Assembly: GCF_002288925.2 (NCBI RefSeq)
Contig: NW_022098000.1
Coordinates: forward strand, 18,112,889 to 18,176,888
Length of the DNA stretch: 64,000 bases
Source of the DNA: Delphinapterus leucas
Lineage: Eukaryota > Chordata > Mammalia > Artiodactyla > Monodontidae
Direction: 5' to 3'
Positions within the stretch are counted from its first letter, which is position 1. Each line of letters begins with the position of its first letter. Position numbers and translations under genes: made by a program. Shown piece by piece: positions 23,460 to 35,057 of this stretch. The notes below the pieces were generated by a model. The model was given only the letters and a program-made list of their open reading frames with translations. It had not been told where the DNA came from and did not search any database.

Positions 23460-26400
23460 AAGAAAATGGTCATAGGAACATATATATTGATAATTACCTT
23501 AAATATATACAAAAACAAGACCCATACAACTGCTGTCTACAAGAGACCCACTTCAGACCTAGGGACGCATACAGACTGAAAGTGAGGGGATGGAAAAAGA
23601 TATTCCATGGAAATCAAAAGAAAGCTGGAGTAGCAATTCTCATATCAGACAAAATAGACTTTAAAGTAAAGAATATTACAAGAGACAAAGAAGGACACTA
23701 CATAATGATCAAGGGGTCAATCCAAGAAGACAATATAACAATTGTAAATACTGATGCACCCAACATAGGAGCACCTCAATACATAAGGCAAATGCTAACA
23801 ACCATAAAAGGGAAAATCGACAGTAACACAATCATAGTAGGGGACTTTAACACCCCACTTTCACCAATGGACAGATCAGCCAAAATGAAAATAAATAAGG
23901 AAACACAAGCTTTAAAAGACACATTAAACAAATGGGCTTAATTGACATTTATACGACATTCCATCCAAAAACAACAGAATACACTTTCTTCTCAAGTGCT
24001 CATGGAACATTGTCCAGGATAGATCATATCATGGGTCACAAATCAAGCCTTGGTAAATTTAAGAAAATTGAAATCGTATCAAGTATCCTTTCCAACCACA
24101 ATGCTATGAGACTACATACCAATTATGGGGAAAAAATCTGTAAAAAATACAAACACATGGAGGCTAAACAATACACTACTAAATAACCAAGAGATCACTG
24201 AAGAAATCAAAAAATACCTAGAAACAAATGACAATGAAAACACGATGACCCAAAACCTGTGGGATGCAGCAAAAGCAGTTCTATGAGAGAAGTTTACAGC
24301 AATACAATCCCACCTCAAGAAACAAGGAACATCTCAAATAAATAACCTAACCTTACACCTAAAGCAATTAGAGAAAGAAGAACCAAAAATCCCCAAAGTT
24401 GAGGAAGGAAAGAAATCATAAAGATCAGATCAGAAATAAATGTAAAAGAAATGAAGGAAACAGCACAGATCAATAAAACTAAAATCTAGTTCTTTGAGAA
24501 GATAAACAAAATTGATAAACCATTAGCCAGACTCACCAAGAAAAAAAGCGAGAAGAGTCAAATCACTAGAATTAGAAATGAAAAAGGAGAAGTAACAACT
24601 GATACTGCAGAAATACAAAGGATAATGAGAGATTACTACAAGCAATTATATGCTAATAAAATGGACAACCTGGAAGAAATGGACGAATTCTTAGAAAAGC
24701 ACAACCTTCAGAGCCTGAATCAGGAAGAAATAGAAAATATAAACAGACCAATCACAAGCACTGAAATTGAAACTGTGATTAAAAATCTTCCAACAAACAA
24801 AAACCCAGGACAAGATGGCTTCACAGGCGAATTCTATCAAACATTTAGAGAAGAGCTAACACCTGTCCTTCTCAAACTCTTCCAAAATATAGTAGAGGGA
24901 GGAACACTCCCAAACTCATTCTACAAGGCCACCATCACCCTGATACCAAAACCAGACAAAGATGTCACAAAAAAAGAAGACTACAGGTCAATATCTCTGA
25001 TGAACATAGGTGCAAAAATCCTCAACAAAATACTAGCAAACAGAATCCAACAGCACATTAAAAGGATCATACACCATGATCAAATGGGGTTTATCCCAGG
25101 AATGCAAGGATTCTTCAATATAGGCAAATCAATCGATGTGATACACCATATAAACAAATTGAAGGAGAAAAATCATATGATAATCTAATAGATTCAGTAA
25201 AAGCTTTTGACAGAATTCAATACCCATTTATGATAAAAACTCTCCAGAAAGTAGGCATAGAGGGAACTTACCTCAACATAATAAAGGCCATATATGACAG
25301 ACCCACAGCCAGCATCATTCTTAATGGTGAAAAACTGAAACCATTTCCTCTAAGATCAGGAAGAAAACAAGGTTGCCCACTCTCATCACTGTTATTGAAG
25401 ATAGTTTTGGAAGTTTTAGCCACAGCAATCAGAGAAGAAAAAGAAACAGAATCCAAATCAGAAAAGAAGAAATAAAACTGTCACTGTTTGCAGGTGACAT
25501 GATACTATACATAGAGAATCCTGACGATGCCACCAGAAAACTACTAGAGCTAATCAATAAATTTGGTAGAGTAGCAGGATACAAAATTAATGCACAGAAA
25601 TCTCTTGCATTCCTATACACTAATGATGAAAAACATGAAAGAGAAATTTAGGAAACACTCCCATTTACCATTGCAACAAAAAGAATAAAATACCTAGGAA
25701 TAAACCTACCTAAGGAGACAAAAGACCTGTATGCAGAAAACTATAAGACACTGATGAAAGAAATTGAAGATGATACAAACAGATGGAGAAATATACCATG
25801 TTCTTGGATTGGAAGAATCAACATTGTAAAAATGACTATACCAACCAAAGCAATCTACAGATTCAGTGCAATCCCTATCAAACTACCAATGGCATTTTTC
25901 ACAGAACTAGAACAAAAAATTTCACAATTTGTATGGAAACACAAAAGACACCTAATAGCCAAAACAATCTTGAGAAAGAAAAACAGAACTGGAGGGATCA
26001 GGCTCCTGGACTTCAGACTATGCTACAAAGCTACAGTAATCAAGGCCCAGAAACAGAAATATAGATCAGTGGAACAGGATAGAAAGCCCAGAGATAACCC
26101 CATGCACATATGGTCACCTTATTTTTGTTAAAGGAGGCAAGAATATACAATGGAGAAAAGGCAGCCTCTTCAGTAAGTGGTGCTAGGAAAACTGGACAGC
26201 TACATGTAAAAGAACAAAATTACAATACTCCCTAACACCATACACAAAAATAAACTCAAAATGGATTAAAGACCTAAATGTAAGGCCAGGCACTGTAAAA
26301 TTCTTAGAGGAAAGCATAGGCAGAACACTCTGACATAAATCCCAGCAAGGTCCTTTTTGACCCACCTCCTAGAGAAATGGAAATAAAAACAAAAATAAGC

Positions 26401-27090
26401 AAATGGGACCTAATGAAACTTAAAAGCTTTTGCACAGCAAAGGGCACCATAAAAAGACAAAAAAACCCCCTCAGAATGGGAGAAAATATTTGCAAACAAA
26501 GCAACTGACAAAGGATTAATCTCCAAAATATACAAGCAGCTCATGCAGCTCAATATCAAAAAAAAACAAACAATACAATGCAAAAATGGGCAGAAGACCT
26601 AAATAGACATTTCTCTAAAGAAGATATACAGATTGCCAATAAACACATGGAAAGATGCTCAACATCACTCATCATTAGAGAAATGCAAATCAAAACTACA
26701 ATGAGGTATCATCTCACAGTGGTCAGAATGGCCATCATCAAAATGTCGACAAACAATAAATGTTGGAGAGGGTGTGGAGAAAAGGGAACCCTCTTGCACT
26801 GTTGGTGGGAATGTAAATTGATAAAGCCACTATGGAGAACAGTATGGAGGTTCCTTACAAAACTAAAAATAGAACTACCGTATGACCCCGCAATCCCACT
26901 ACTGGGCATATACGCTGAGAAAACCATAATTCAAAGAGTCATGTACCACAATGTTCATTGCAGCACTATTTACAGTAGCCAGCACATGGAAGCAGCCTAA
27001 GTGTCTATCAACAGATGAATGGATAAAGAAGATGTGGTACATATATACAATGGAATATTACTCAGCCATAAAAAGAAACGAAATTTAGTT
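23460..27090 (+). pseudogene. L1 ORF2 remnant (endonuclease and reverse transcriptase)
   Basis: Pieces occur in order. The endonuclease start (MVIGTYILIITLNIY) is followed by an apparent deletion, then the endonuclease body (23582-24186, with VGDFNTPLS and SRIDHIM), a frame-broken stretch (24187-24620), reverse-transcriptase fingers and palm (24625-25475, with [13 protein letters not shown] and QGCPLSSLL), the YxDD-box region (25373-25651) and the C-terminal region (25754-27000). The catalytic FADD box reads FAGD at about 25491-25502. Multiple stops separate the pieces, so no active enzyme is possible. Confidence 0.9.
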
Positions 27091-27679
27091 ATTTGTAGGG
27101 AGGTGGATGGACCTAGAGTCTTTCATACAGAGTTAAGTAAGTTCAGAAAGAGAAAATCAAATACCATATGCTAACATATATACGGAATCTAAAAAAAAAA
27201 AATGTTCTGATGAATGTAGGGGCAGGATAGGAATAAAGACACAGACGTAGAGAATGAACTTCAGGACATGGGGAGGGGGAAGGGTAAGCTGGAATGAAGT
27301 GAGAGAGTAGCACTGACACATATACACTACCAAATGTAAAATAGATAGCTAGTGGGAAGCAGCTGCATGTCTTAGGGAGATCAGCTTGGTGCTTTGTGAC
27401 CACCTAGAGGAGTGGGATAAGGAGGATTTGAGGGAGGGATTATGGGGATGTATGTATATGTATAGCTGATTCACTTTGTTATACAGCAGAAACTAACACA
27501 ACACTGTAAAGCAATTATACTCCAATAAAGATGTTAAAAAGAGAAAAAAAATCTTCACACAAAGAAAATTCCCTATGTGGTTTCACTCCTGAATTCTGTC
27601 AAGCATTTAATCTTCCACAAATTCTTTCAGATTTCTTAGTTCTGTATGACTTTAGGAATTATAACACTTTATGTCATGA

Positions 27680-28340
27680 AGATAAACACAGAAATCCTCA
27701 ACAAAATATTAGCACATCAAATCTAGCAAAATATATAAATGTTAATACATTATGACTAATGTGGTTTAATCTATGCATTCAAAAGTTGATATAATCTAAC
27801 ATATTAAAAAGTTTAAAGGAGAAAAACCATATGGTCATCTCAGTAGATGCAGAAAGATTTTTACATATTCAACACTTATGATAAAATAATAGCAACAGAA
27901 GGGAACTTTCTAAATTGGATAAAGTTCATCTATGAAGAACCAGCTAACGTTCTTAATGGTAGGTAAATAGTGATATACCTGTCTGATGGAATACCTATTA
28001 GTGATAAAAAGGAATGAAGTGTTGATGCATGGAACACCTATTATACTTAGCAAAAGTAGGAGACACAAAAGACTTATGTGCTGTATGTTTAATTTATATG
28101 AAACTTTTCAAAAGGACATATCTATACTGACGGAATGAAGATCTGAAGTTTCTTGAGACTTGAGGGTAGTAAGAATTGACTGGGATCGTGTGTAAGTGTC
28201 CTTTTCAGGGTGACAGGGATATTCTGTATCTGGATTATTGTGGTTACATGGTGCATACATTTGTCAAAATTTATTGTAATATCCATTTAAAATGGGTTCA
28301 TTTTATTGTATGTAAACTTTCTTTGAGTAAAATTTATTTA
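27680..28340 (+). mobile_element. Old L1 remnant downstream of the young L1
   Basis: The strings 'cagaaatcctcaacaaaat', 'gtcatctcagtagatgcag' and 'aagttcatctatgaagaacc' are ORF2-like. The strings 'ttcttgagacttgagggtag' and 'tgtgtaagtgtccttttcag' are 3' UTR-like. Divergence is high, so it is much older than the neighbouring L1. Confidence 0.6.
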
Positions 28341-28534
28341 AAAATATATCACCAAGAATATATGTGGCTTGGGCTAATGTTGCAAGTGGTTAGGGTAGAT
28401 CACTGTACTTGTTAGCATTACATTTCTTAAGTTCATAAAAGTAGTTTCTGTTAACTTATTCTCAGATAGTTTCAAATGTGTGATTAGAGGCTTTTGTTGT
28501 CTGAGTCATTATGTTAAAATATTTAGGACTGGTT

Positions 28535-28760
28535 TTGGGGTCATCTGGAATTCAGTTCAAATGTTGGCTTTGTTACTACTTGTATGGCCTTGGGAAAGTT
28601 CTGAATAACTGCCCATTTTACTTATTTTGAAAATGAGGAATAATAGTGCTTAATGTTAAGCCTGTAGGTGATTATGTAAATTAGATATAATTCATGTATA
28701 GTGCTCAGCAAATAGCTGGCACAGATTAAGCCCTGAATAAATGGTAACTACCATTTTTAT
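28535..28760 (+). mobile_element. MIR SINE
   Basis: The strings 'ggaattcagttcaaatgttgg', 'ccttgggaaagttctgaata', 'gaaaatgaggaataatagtg' and 'aagccctgaataaatggta' follow the MIR order almost end to end. Confidence 0.75.
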
Positions 28761-29414
28761 TATTTCCTCTGTTGTTCTTAACCATTAAACTTCAACAGAC
28801 TGCTTAATTAAATGAACTGAAATCATGTATTTTTCCCTACCCCTCAGCCCTCATTCTGAAATGTTTCTGGAATCTTCTTGGATGATTACTCTAGAACTTT
28901 TTTCTTAGATTATTAATTACTTCATCCCTGAGTTAAAATGACAGGCCTTGAACTGTGGACTTTTTAAAATAAAAACTTGCTAATATTACCAGTTTTTATA
29001 TTCAGAAAATCACCCTAATTTTGATCAGTTTGGGTCATGTAACTTTTTTAAATGATTAACTTTATCTCTTTAATGTTTCTGTCTTACATTACTTCATGTT
29101 TGTGCAAGAGCTGTAAATTTTGATATGCTCTTCTTGAGGACCTGGTATACTATGCTTTCCTGGATTTCTGATTAGCATTTTACTAATTAGGAATACCTAA
29201 AATTGTTTTAAACAGCATTAAAAAAAATCAGTATAAAGTGCATCTTATTCTTTGGGATATTTTAATACTCAGTCATTTTATTATTTTTATACCATTTTAT
29301 ACCATATTATACCATTTTTTATTAGGAGGTATAGAATATAAATACTGTGGAAGGGGAATGTCAAGGTTTTTGTGATTTTAGGTGTCATTCTTTAAAAACA
29401 AATTATCCTTTCAG

Positions 29415-29602
29415 AAACTGTTTTGACTGGGTCTACCTCACCTTTACCTTCTCCGGGAAATGGGAACGAAACTGCACCTGTATCAGTTACCCAGCCAAAG
29501 AAAATCCGAGGAGTTGGATTTGGAGATATATTTAAAGAAGGCTCTGTGAAACTTAGGACAAGAACATCCAGTAGTGAAACAGAAGAGAAAAAACCAGAGA
29601 AG
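29415..29602 (+). CDS. CD2AP: CD2AP exon 6 (linker between SH3-2 and SH3-3)
   Basis: The exon encodes the end of codon 181 and residues 182-243. It has a Ser/Thr/Pro-rich start ([19 protein letters not shown]), then the conserved basic block [17 protein letters not shown] and [16 protein letters not shown]. The acceptor is ctttcag. The donor aag|gtagta is weaker than the others. It leaves in phase 0. Confidence 0.96.
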
Positions 29603-31763
29603 GTAGTAATGATGAGCTTTCCTTAGATTAACCCCATTCATTCTCTCATTAAGCTTTTCTTAAAATGTAAAAGTTAGTTTGCAACTCTGTTACCTTTTCT
29701 TTTTTGAGATTGCCAATAATAGATTATGAATGAGAAGACTGTGAGAAACTGTTTTCAAGTTTAAGTGACTTACTTTAATGTTTATGTTTGATTCTTATAA
29801 AATTGGATTTTGGGGGGTAAATTTTACACAAACTTTTCTTAGTGGAAACTTTAGAATTTTTAGTTATAGTGTAAAAATAGAAAAGGCAAGTTTTTGTTTT
29901 CCTTTTAAAGCTAAAATTATATGTTTTTCTTTCAATTTGAAGTAGGCTTAAAATGGGCCATTTTAAAGTGAATTCTCAGTGAGATATTAAGTTAATTAGG
30001 CACTGCTTAACTTTACTCTGGATTGTCAGCAATGGTGAAATCTAATCGCTAGCCCTAGATGTATGGAGAACTTCATTTTTTATTAGCATTTCACTGGCGT
30101 TGTGAAGTAAATCAAAGTGAATGTACCATACTAATAAGAGATTTTAAAATAAACTGTTAAGTTTCTGTTTTGTGGGGGAAATAGCTACAATCTTTAGAAT
30201 ATAGTCTTCCTGGTGTTAACACCTTGGAGATCAGATTGAGTACTTCACATAGGTGGCTTGTCCCTTGACTTTTAAAGCATTGTTTCCCTTGTAGTGCTCA
30301 TTTGTATGTCTTATTTAACTCGTAAGATTTTAAAATATTTTAGTATTTACTTGCCTTTTTTAGTTACATTTCACTTAGAAGACTGTTTTGGTTGGTGAAA
30401 TATATTCTCATGTTTTCTCCTAAAATGGTTAGTTTCAACATTTTTTTTTTCCTTTCCCAGCTTGTTACATATTTTCTCATGTAATAATAATTTGGGTTCA
30501 GGAAAGAGAACTTGTACTTTCTGTCCTGCCCTCTCCTAGCTCTGTGACTGTCTGGCATTAAGATTATTAATTAATTCTTGGTTTTAAAGGTAGAGATTAG
30601 AGTTCTTGTTGTTGGAATAGTGCTGTATAGTCATGTAATAGCTAGGAATGTCTAGAAGCAATGTCTGCATTATGAGGGACATTAAGCTAGATGATCTGGG
30701 GTCGCTTTCTAACTCTGAAGCTTATGATTATATTGAATAACTTTATTTGATTAATGATTACACCAATAATCTTTCATTTGCCATTTTTAATGTCCACTAA
30801 AGAGTTGTTGTTAATGAGAGTAGTCTCAGGGTTACCGTATAGGATGGCCTTGGAAGGCTTTCTTTGATCACTGATGTAGGAATTGATAAAGTAGGGAGCA
30901 CATTTGCTATGTTTGTAGGACCAGATTGGAAGATATGATGGTTAACATTAGGAGAAATTAAAGTGAGCATCTTAAAAGATAACTAGAACACAGAATGATA
31001 GGTAAATTAGCAGTATGTTCAGATTTTTAACTAATGAAATCCAGGGTCAAATGTAGTGTTACTTCTAAGGACAGAACTCAAGGAAACACTAGTACAAGAT
31101 GAAGGACTTCCTGTAGTCAATTACAATGGAAAATTGCCTACTAGACTATATATTGTTAAAAAGGGTTGTAACATTACCCAAATGTTTTCATTCTGATAGC
31201 AGCAGTAAGTATAAAGACTTTATTTTATACTCTGTCTCATTGTAAGGAAGTTTAATGCAGTTGTTTTAAGAGTCCACCTTCTGGAGTCAGACCTCTAGGT
31301 TCAAATCTGGGCTCCACTACTAAATTATTTTTATTGTGGGCAAGTTACCTAACTGCCTCCTAACCCATGAAAGGAGTGGATGATAGTGCCTACTTTATGC
31401 AGATTGTTCTAAGGATTAAGTTACAATGTATGTAAAGTGCTTATTAGCTCAGAGATTGGTACATGGTAAATTTTCAAATGCTATTTTTATTTATTTTAGA
31501 GGTTCTAAAATAAATCACAGTATTATGGGTATCAGAGTATGTTTATTATCCTTAAGATAGGGAGTTTTAAAAACTAGACGTTCTGGGCTATCATTTAAGT
31601 AGCTTTTCAGATATTTATCTTTTTCATGGCAGTTTTCAGTCACATTACTAACCTGGCTATAAGTACCATTAGGGAGAGCTAGATAACTGTTAATGGAAAT
31701 TTTGTTTAACATTATTAGCTTTGTTCTAACTTAAAATAATTGACACCATCCTTTCTATTCTAG
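29603..31763 (+). other. CD2AP: CD2AP intron 6 (2.2 kb)
   Basis: The intron holds a MIR at 31265-31480. The remainder (29603-31260) is AT-rich with nothing I can name. Confidence 0.8.
31265..31480 (+). mobile_element. MIR SINE
   Basis: The strings 'ttctggagtcagacctctagg', 'gttcaaatctgggctccac', 'gtgggcaagttacctaactg' and 'aggattaagttacaatgtatg' follow the MIR consensus. Confidence 0.8.
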
Positions 31764-31842
31764 CCCTTAATCACACAGTCACTAGGCTCCAAAACTCAGA
31801 GTGTGGAGGTAACAAAAACAGACACTGAAAGTAAAATTAAAG
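31764..31842 (+). CDS. CD2AP: CD2AP exon 7
   Basis: The exon encodes residues 244-269 (PLITQSLGSKTQSVEVTKTD and TESKIK) plus the first base of codon 270. The acceptor is ctattctag and the donor g|gtaagt, a strong consensus. It is part of the linker leading into SH3-3. Confidence 0.95.
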
Positions 31843-32238
31843 GTAAGTGTTTGAATGAAATTTTCATATTAAGAATGAAGCATGCTCAAATATATTATTA
31901 GATTTGTTGAAGACATTAGTTACATTGTACTACTTCATCGGAGTGTTAAATCCTCCTAGATGTAAGCACCATGAGGTCAAGGATTTTTGTATGCTTCGTA
32001 CACTGATGTATCTGATACAGTTAGAACTGTGCCCAGAACATAGTAGGCATGTAGTAACTATTTGAATGAATGATTAATGAAATTGTTACTTAATTCAACA
32101 TATAGTATTGGCCAAAATTATTGAAATCATCTCTAGAAGCTTCTAGTGTACATTTCTTTAGACAAAGTAGAGGCTTAATAAGTATTTGCTGAAAGAACCA
32201 ATTTATAGAAGCTTCATTATTTACATTTTTCATTTTAG
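31843..32238 (+). other. CD2AP: CD2AP intron 7 (0.4 kb)
   Basis: This short intron holds an L2 3'-end fragment (about 31955-32085: 'tgtaagcaccatgaggtcaa', 'cagaacatagtaggcatgta', 'tttgaatgaatga'). Confidence 0.75.
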
Positions 32239-32333
32239 CTAAAGAATATTGTAGAACGTTGTTTGCCTATGTGGGTACTAATGAAGATGAACTTACTTTT
32301 AAAGAAGGGGAGATAATACAGTTGATAAGTAAG
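32239..32333 (+). CDS. CD2AP: CD2AP exon 8 (first half of SH3-3)
   Basis: The exon encodes the end of codon 270 and residues 271-301, with the ALYDY-like strand YCRTLFAY, the RT-loop motif NEDELTF, and [11 protein letters not shown]. The acceptor is cattttag and the donor aag|gtaaga. Residue 281, directly after the ALYDY-like tyrosine, is Val (GTG) where I recall Glu in human. It leaves in phase 0. Confidence 0.97.
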
Positions 32334-32404
32334 GTAAGACTTTTCTCAGTTTTCAGTGAATCACTTAATTTATTCATAGAAATATTTTTCAGTAGTCTCG
32401 CATT

Positions 32405-32510
32405 CCCACTAGAATATAAGCTCTAGAAAGGCTGTGACTTTGTCTTGTTTATTTCTGTGACCTGAGAACCTGGCACGTAGTAAGTGATCAGAAAGGTTTT
32501 TTAAGCAAAT
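32405..32510 (+). mobile_element. L2 LINE 3' end
   Basis: The strings 'actagaatataagctctaga', 'gactttgtcttgtttatttc' and 'acctggcacgtagtaagtga' match the L2 3' end. Confidence 0.7.
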
Positions 32511-33485
32511 GTTTATTGTCTGTCTTTGTTATAATTGATGTATTGGAAATTATTTTTACCATCAAGTTGTGTTTTTTCTCTAACCATATCACCCCCCGCC
32601 CCCGCCAGGGTTCTGTTCTCATTTCCTGTTTTACCTCATTGCATTTTTTTGCCCCATCTAATGTTCATTGTGGTGTTTGTAATATAAAAAGAAAAAGAAG
32701 AAAAATAGGGAAACAACTTAAATGTCCATCAATATATAAATGGTTATGAAATGTCATACTATGGAAAATGATGCAGCTATTTCAAAGAATGAGGTAGTTT
32801 TATAACTTGGAATAAATAAAGGAAAAAGAAAACCCTACAGTATTGGGGTGTGGGCAGAGTTCTGTAATAACTGTAATAGAGAAATATTAAAGTATTTGTT
32901 TTTGCTATATCCCTTTAAAGTAATTTTTGAAATTTCTCCCATTGTTTTAAATTGACTTAACAGATTGTTTAGTGTATGTAATTAAAAGAAGTTTTTTCAT
33001 TGAAGTATAATTGACCTACCACACTATGTTAGTTCCAAGTGTACAACATAGTGGTTTGATATTTCTATACATCTGTTATTTCTAGTTACCATCTGTCACC
33101 AGACAAAGTTATTGCAATATTATTGAGTATGCTCCCAATGTTGTACATTTCATCCCTGTGACTCATTTATTTTGTAACTGGAAATTTGTACCTCTTAAGC
33201 TCCGTCACCTCTTTTACTCATCCCTCCCAACCTCTTCTCCTCTGCCAACCACCGGTATGTTTTCTGTATCTGTGAGCCTGTTTCTGTTTTATTATGTTTG
33301 TTCATTCCTTTTGTTTTATAGATTCCACGTATAAGTGAGATGGTATTTGTCTTTCTGTCTTATTTCACTTAGCATAATACCCTTGAGGTCCATGCATGTT
33401 GTCACAAATGGCAACATTTTATTCTTTTTTGTGTCAGTCATATTACATTGTAATATACATTATATACATATAAAACATATATATA

Positions 33486-33627
33486 GGGCTTCCCTGGTGG
33501 CACAGTGGTTGAGAGTCCGCCTGCCGATGCAGGGGACACGGGTTCGTGCCCCTGTCTGGGAAGATCCCACATGCCACAGAGCGGCTGGGCCCGTGAGCCA
33601 TGGCTGCTGAGCCTGCACGTCCGGAGC
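33486..33627 (+). mobile_element. CHR SINE, 5' part, cut by assembly gap
   Basis: gggcttccctggtggcacag through gtccggagc is followed directly by Ns. The 3' end of the SINE and any target-site duplication are lost in the gap. Confidence 0.93.
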
Positions 33628-33727
33628 NNNNNNNNNNNNNNNNNNNNNNNNNNNNNNNNNNNNNNNNNNNNNNNNNNNNNNNNNNNNNNNNNNNNNNNNN
33701 NNNNNNNNNNNNNNNNNNNNNNNNNNN
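33628..33727. other. Assembly gap (100 N)
   Basis: Exactly 100 Ns are present. A round number is usually a placeholder, so the true length is unknown. The frames shown as running through it carry only undetermined residues. Confidence 0.99.

Positions 33728-33756
<29 letters not shown>
33728..33756. repeat. (TA)n microsatellite at gap edge
   Basis: There are about 29 bases of pure TA repeat starting immediately after the gap. A SINE followed by TA repeat is a likely reason for the failed assembly. Confidence 0.95.
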
Positions 33757-33760
<4 letters not shown>

Positions 33761-34549
33761 CACATGTTTATTTAAGATGCTTACTGATGGATATTTAAGT
33801 TGCTTACATATTACATATCTGGGCTATTGTAAAGAATGTTGCCGTGAACATAAAGGTGCATATCTTTTCAAATTAGTGTTTTTGTTTTTGGAAAAATACG
33901 AAGGATTAGAGTTGCTGGATCATATGATAGTTCTATTTTTAATTTTTGAGAGGTCTCCATTCTGTTTTACATAGCAGCTGCACAAATTTACATTCCTACC
34001 AAAAGTGCACAAGGGTTCTCTTTTCTCCACATTTTCCCCAACACTTGTTATGTGTTGCAGTTGTGATTATCCTGACCTTTGTGCATGACCTCCCCAGGGG
34101 TGTGGGTCTTGATTATACTGTCTCTCTGCCCCTCCAGCCTGTTTCATTGTGGTTCCTTCTTTATATCTTTAATTGTGGAAATTTTTTTCTGCTAGTCATT
34201 CGCATTGATAGTTGCTCTACTGTAAATACTTTTAATTTTGGAGAGGGTGAGCTCAGGGTCTGCTTACTCTGTCATCTTGACCAGTCCCCCCCAGTGCATA
34301 TAATTTTTAATACACATGGAGATTGGATTGATAACAACTAATTTCTCATGGAAGGGTATTTGGAAGGAATTGTAGAAGATTCTGTTAACTTCTAAAGCAA
34401 ATGAATAATGTGATTAATTTTTGGTGTATAAAGTGTTGAAAAGAATGTTAAGATACAGTTTGGAAATTTATATTCTGTCACCACCCTCCTCTTCTACTTC
34501 CTTTTCCTTTCTCTTCCCTCTCTTTTTTATCCTTGTAAACTGAATTTTT

Positions 34550-34830
34550 TAAAAAATTATTTGTTTATTTATTTATTTATGGCTGCCCTGGGTCTTAGTT
34601 GTGGCACACGGGATCTTCATTGCAGCATACAGGATCTTCATTGTGGCACGTGGGATCTTTAGTTGTGGCATGCAGGCTTCTTAGTTGCGACATGCGGATT
34701 TCTTAGTTGAGGCATGCAGACTCTTAGTTGCAGCATGCTTGCAGGATCTAGTTCTCTGACCAGGGATCGAACCCAGGCCCCCTGCATTGGGAGTGTGGAG
34801 TCTTACCGACTGACCCACTGGGGAAATCCC
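34550..34830 (-). mobile_element. tRNA-derived SINE, antisense, older subfamily
   Basis: The left tail TTATTTATTTATTTAT and 'ggctgccctgggtcttagtt' are followed by an internal series of degenerate 'ttagttg-ggcatgc' units, reversed B box gggatcgaaccc and end 'ccactggggaaatccc'. The target-site duplication CTGAATTTTT is at 34540-34549 and 34831-34840. Confidence 0.85.
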
Positions 34831-35057
34831 CTGAATTTTTAAATTATTTGACTAATTAAGAAATTAAACTTAATTTTATAACTGCTGCTTGAAGTAATGT
34901 GTGGGCAATATATTTTTTTAGGAGGATCTCAAAGTCTGTTAGGTCTTTATTTTTCCTTGTAGCAACAATGAAATTCAGTATTTTCCTATTTTGTTGCTAA
35001 CTTTTTTCTTATTTAGAGATAACTCCTATTATCTTTATTCTTCATTTTGCGGTTTAG

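Larger units (their letters stand above)
21731..27548 (+). mobile_element. Near full-length L1 retrotransposon, inactive
   Basis: The target-site duplication AAATCTTCACACA is perfect at 21718-21730 and 27549-27561. The 5' end (ggaggtgtagtcaagatggc) is L1-like, followed by a short 5' UTR, decayed ORF1 and ORF2, a 3' UTR and a polyadenylation signal aataaa (27523-27528) with an A-rich tail. The total is about 5.8 kb including a CHR SINE of about 0.2 kb (23241-23443). The 3' UTR wording (gattcactttgttatacagc, agcaattatactccaataaa) is that of cetartiodactyl L1s. Both ORFs carry several stops and frameshifts, so it cannot move by itself. Confidence 0.95.
11698..29414 (+). other. CD2AP: CD2AP intron 5 (17.7 kb)
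   Basis: This is the largest intron in the window. It contains an old repeat (12535-12890), antisense L1 remnants (13800-15270), three CHR-type SINEs outside the L1 (13968, 16454, 18541), MIR and L2 fragments (17090-17765, 21361-21530, 28535-28760), an L2-like antisense stretch (18029-20150), the near-complete L1 (21731-27548) and an older L1 piece (27680-28340). The stretches 11700-12530, 12890-13800, 15280-16450 and 28760-29414 show nothing I can name beyond homopolymer runs and the possible cryptic exon at 15509-15545. Confidence 0.85.
32990..34300 (-). mobile_element. Old L1, antisense, internally deleted and interrupted
   Basis: Read on the plus strand it shows an antisense L1 3' UTR (ttgaagtataattgacctac, agattccacgtataagtgag) and ORF2 end (gggctattgtaaagaatgtt, gttgctggatcatatgatag). 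From about 34080 it shows an antisense 5'-UTR-like block ending 'tctgtcatcttgaccag', the reverse of an L1 5' start. Most of ORF2 and ORF1 are missing. A CHR SINE and the N gap lie inside. Two separate insertions are an alternative. Confidence 0.6.
32334..35057 (+). other. CD2AP: CD2AP intron 8 (2.7 kb)
   Basis: The intron contains an L2 end (32405-32510), an antisense L1 remnant (32990-34300) interrupted by a CHR SINE, the assembly gap and a TA repeat, and a second antisense SINE (34550-34830). Confidence 0.85.

Noticed and set aside
24112..26504. Minus-strand frames inside the L1 (for example 24112-24318, 25268-25456, 25429-25620, 26304-26504)
   Set aside because: They are shadows of the A-rich ORF2 sense strand.
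29347..29626. Open frames starting with ATG at 29347 and 29423
   Set aside because: They overlap CD2AP exon 6. The one from 29423 is exon 6 in frame plus intron, and the other is a shadow frame.
33728..33756. CRISPR-like or regulatory repeat array
   Set aside because: It is a simple TA microsatellite next to an assembly gap. Nothing in the window resembles a CRISPR array or a bacterial operon.
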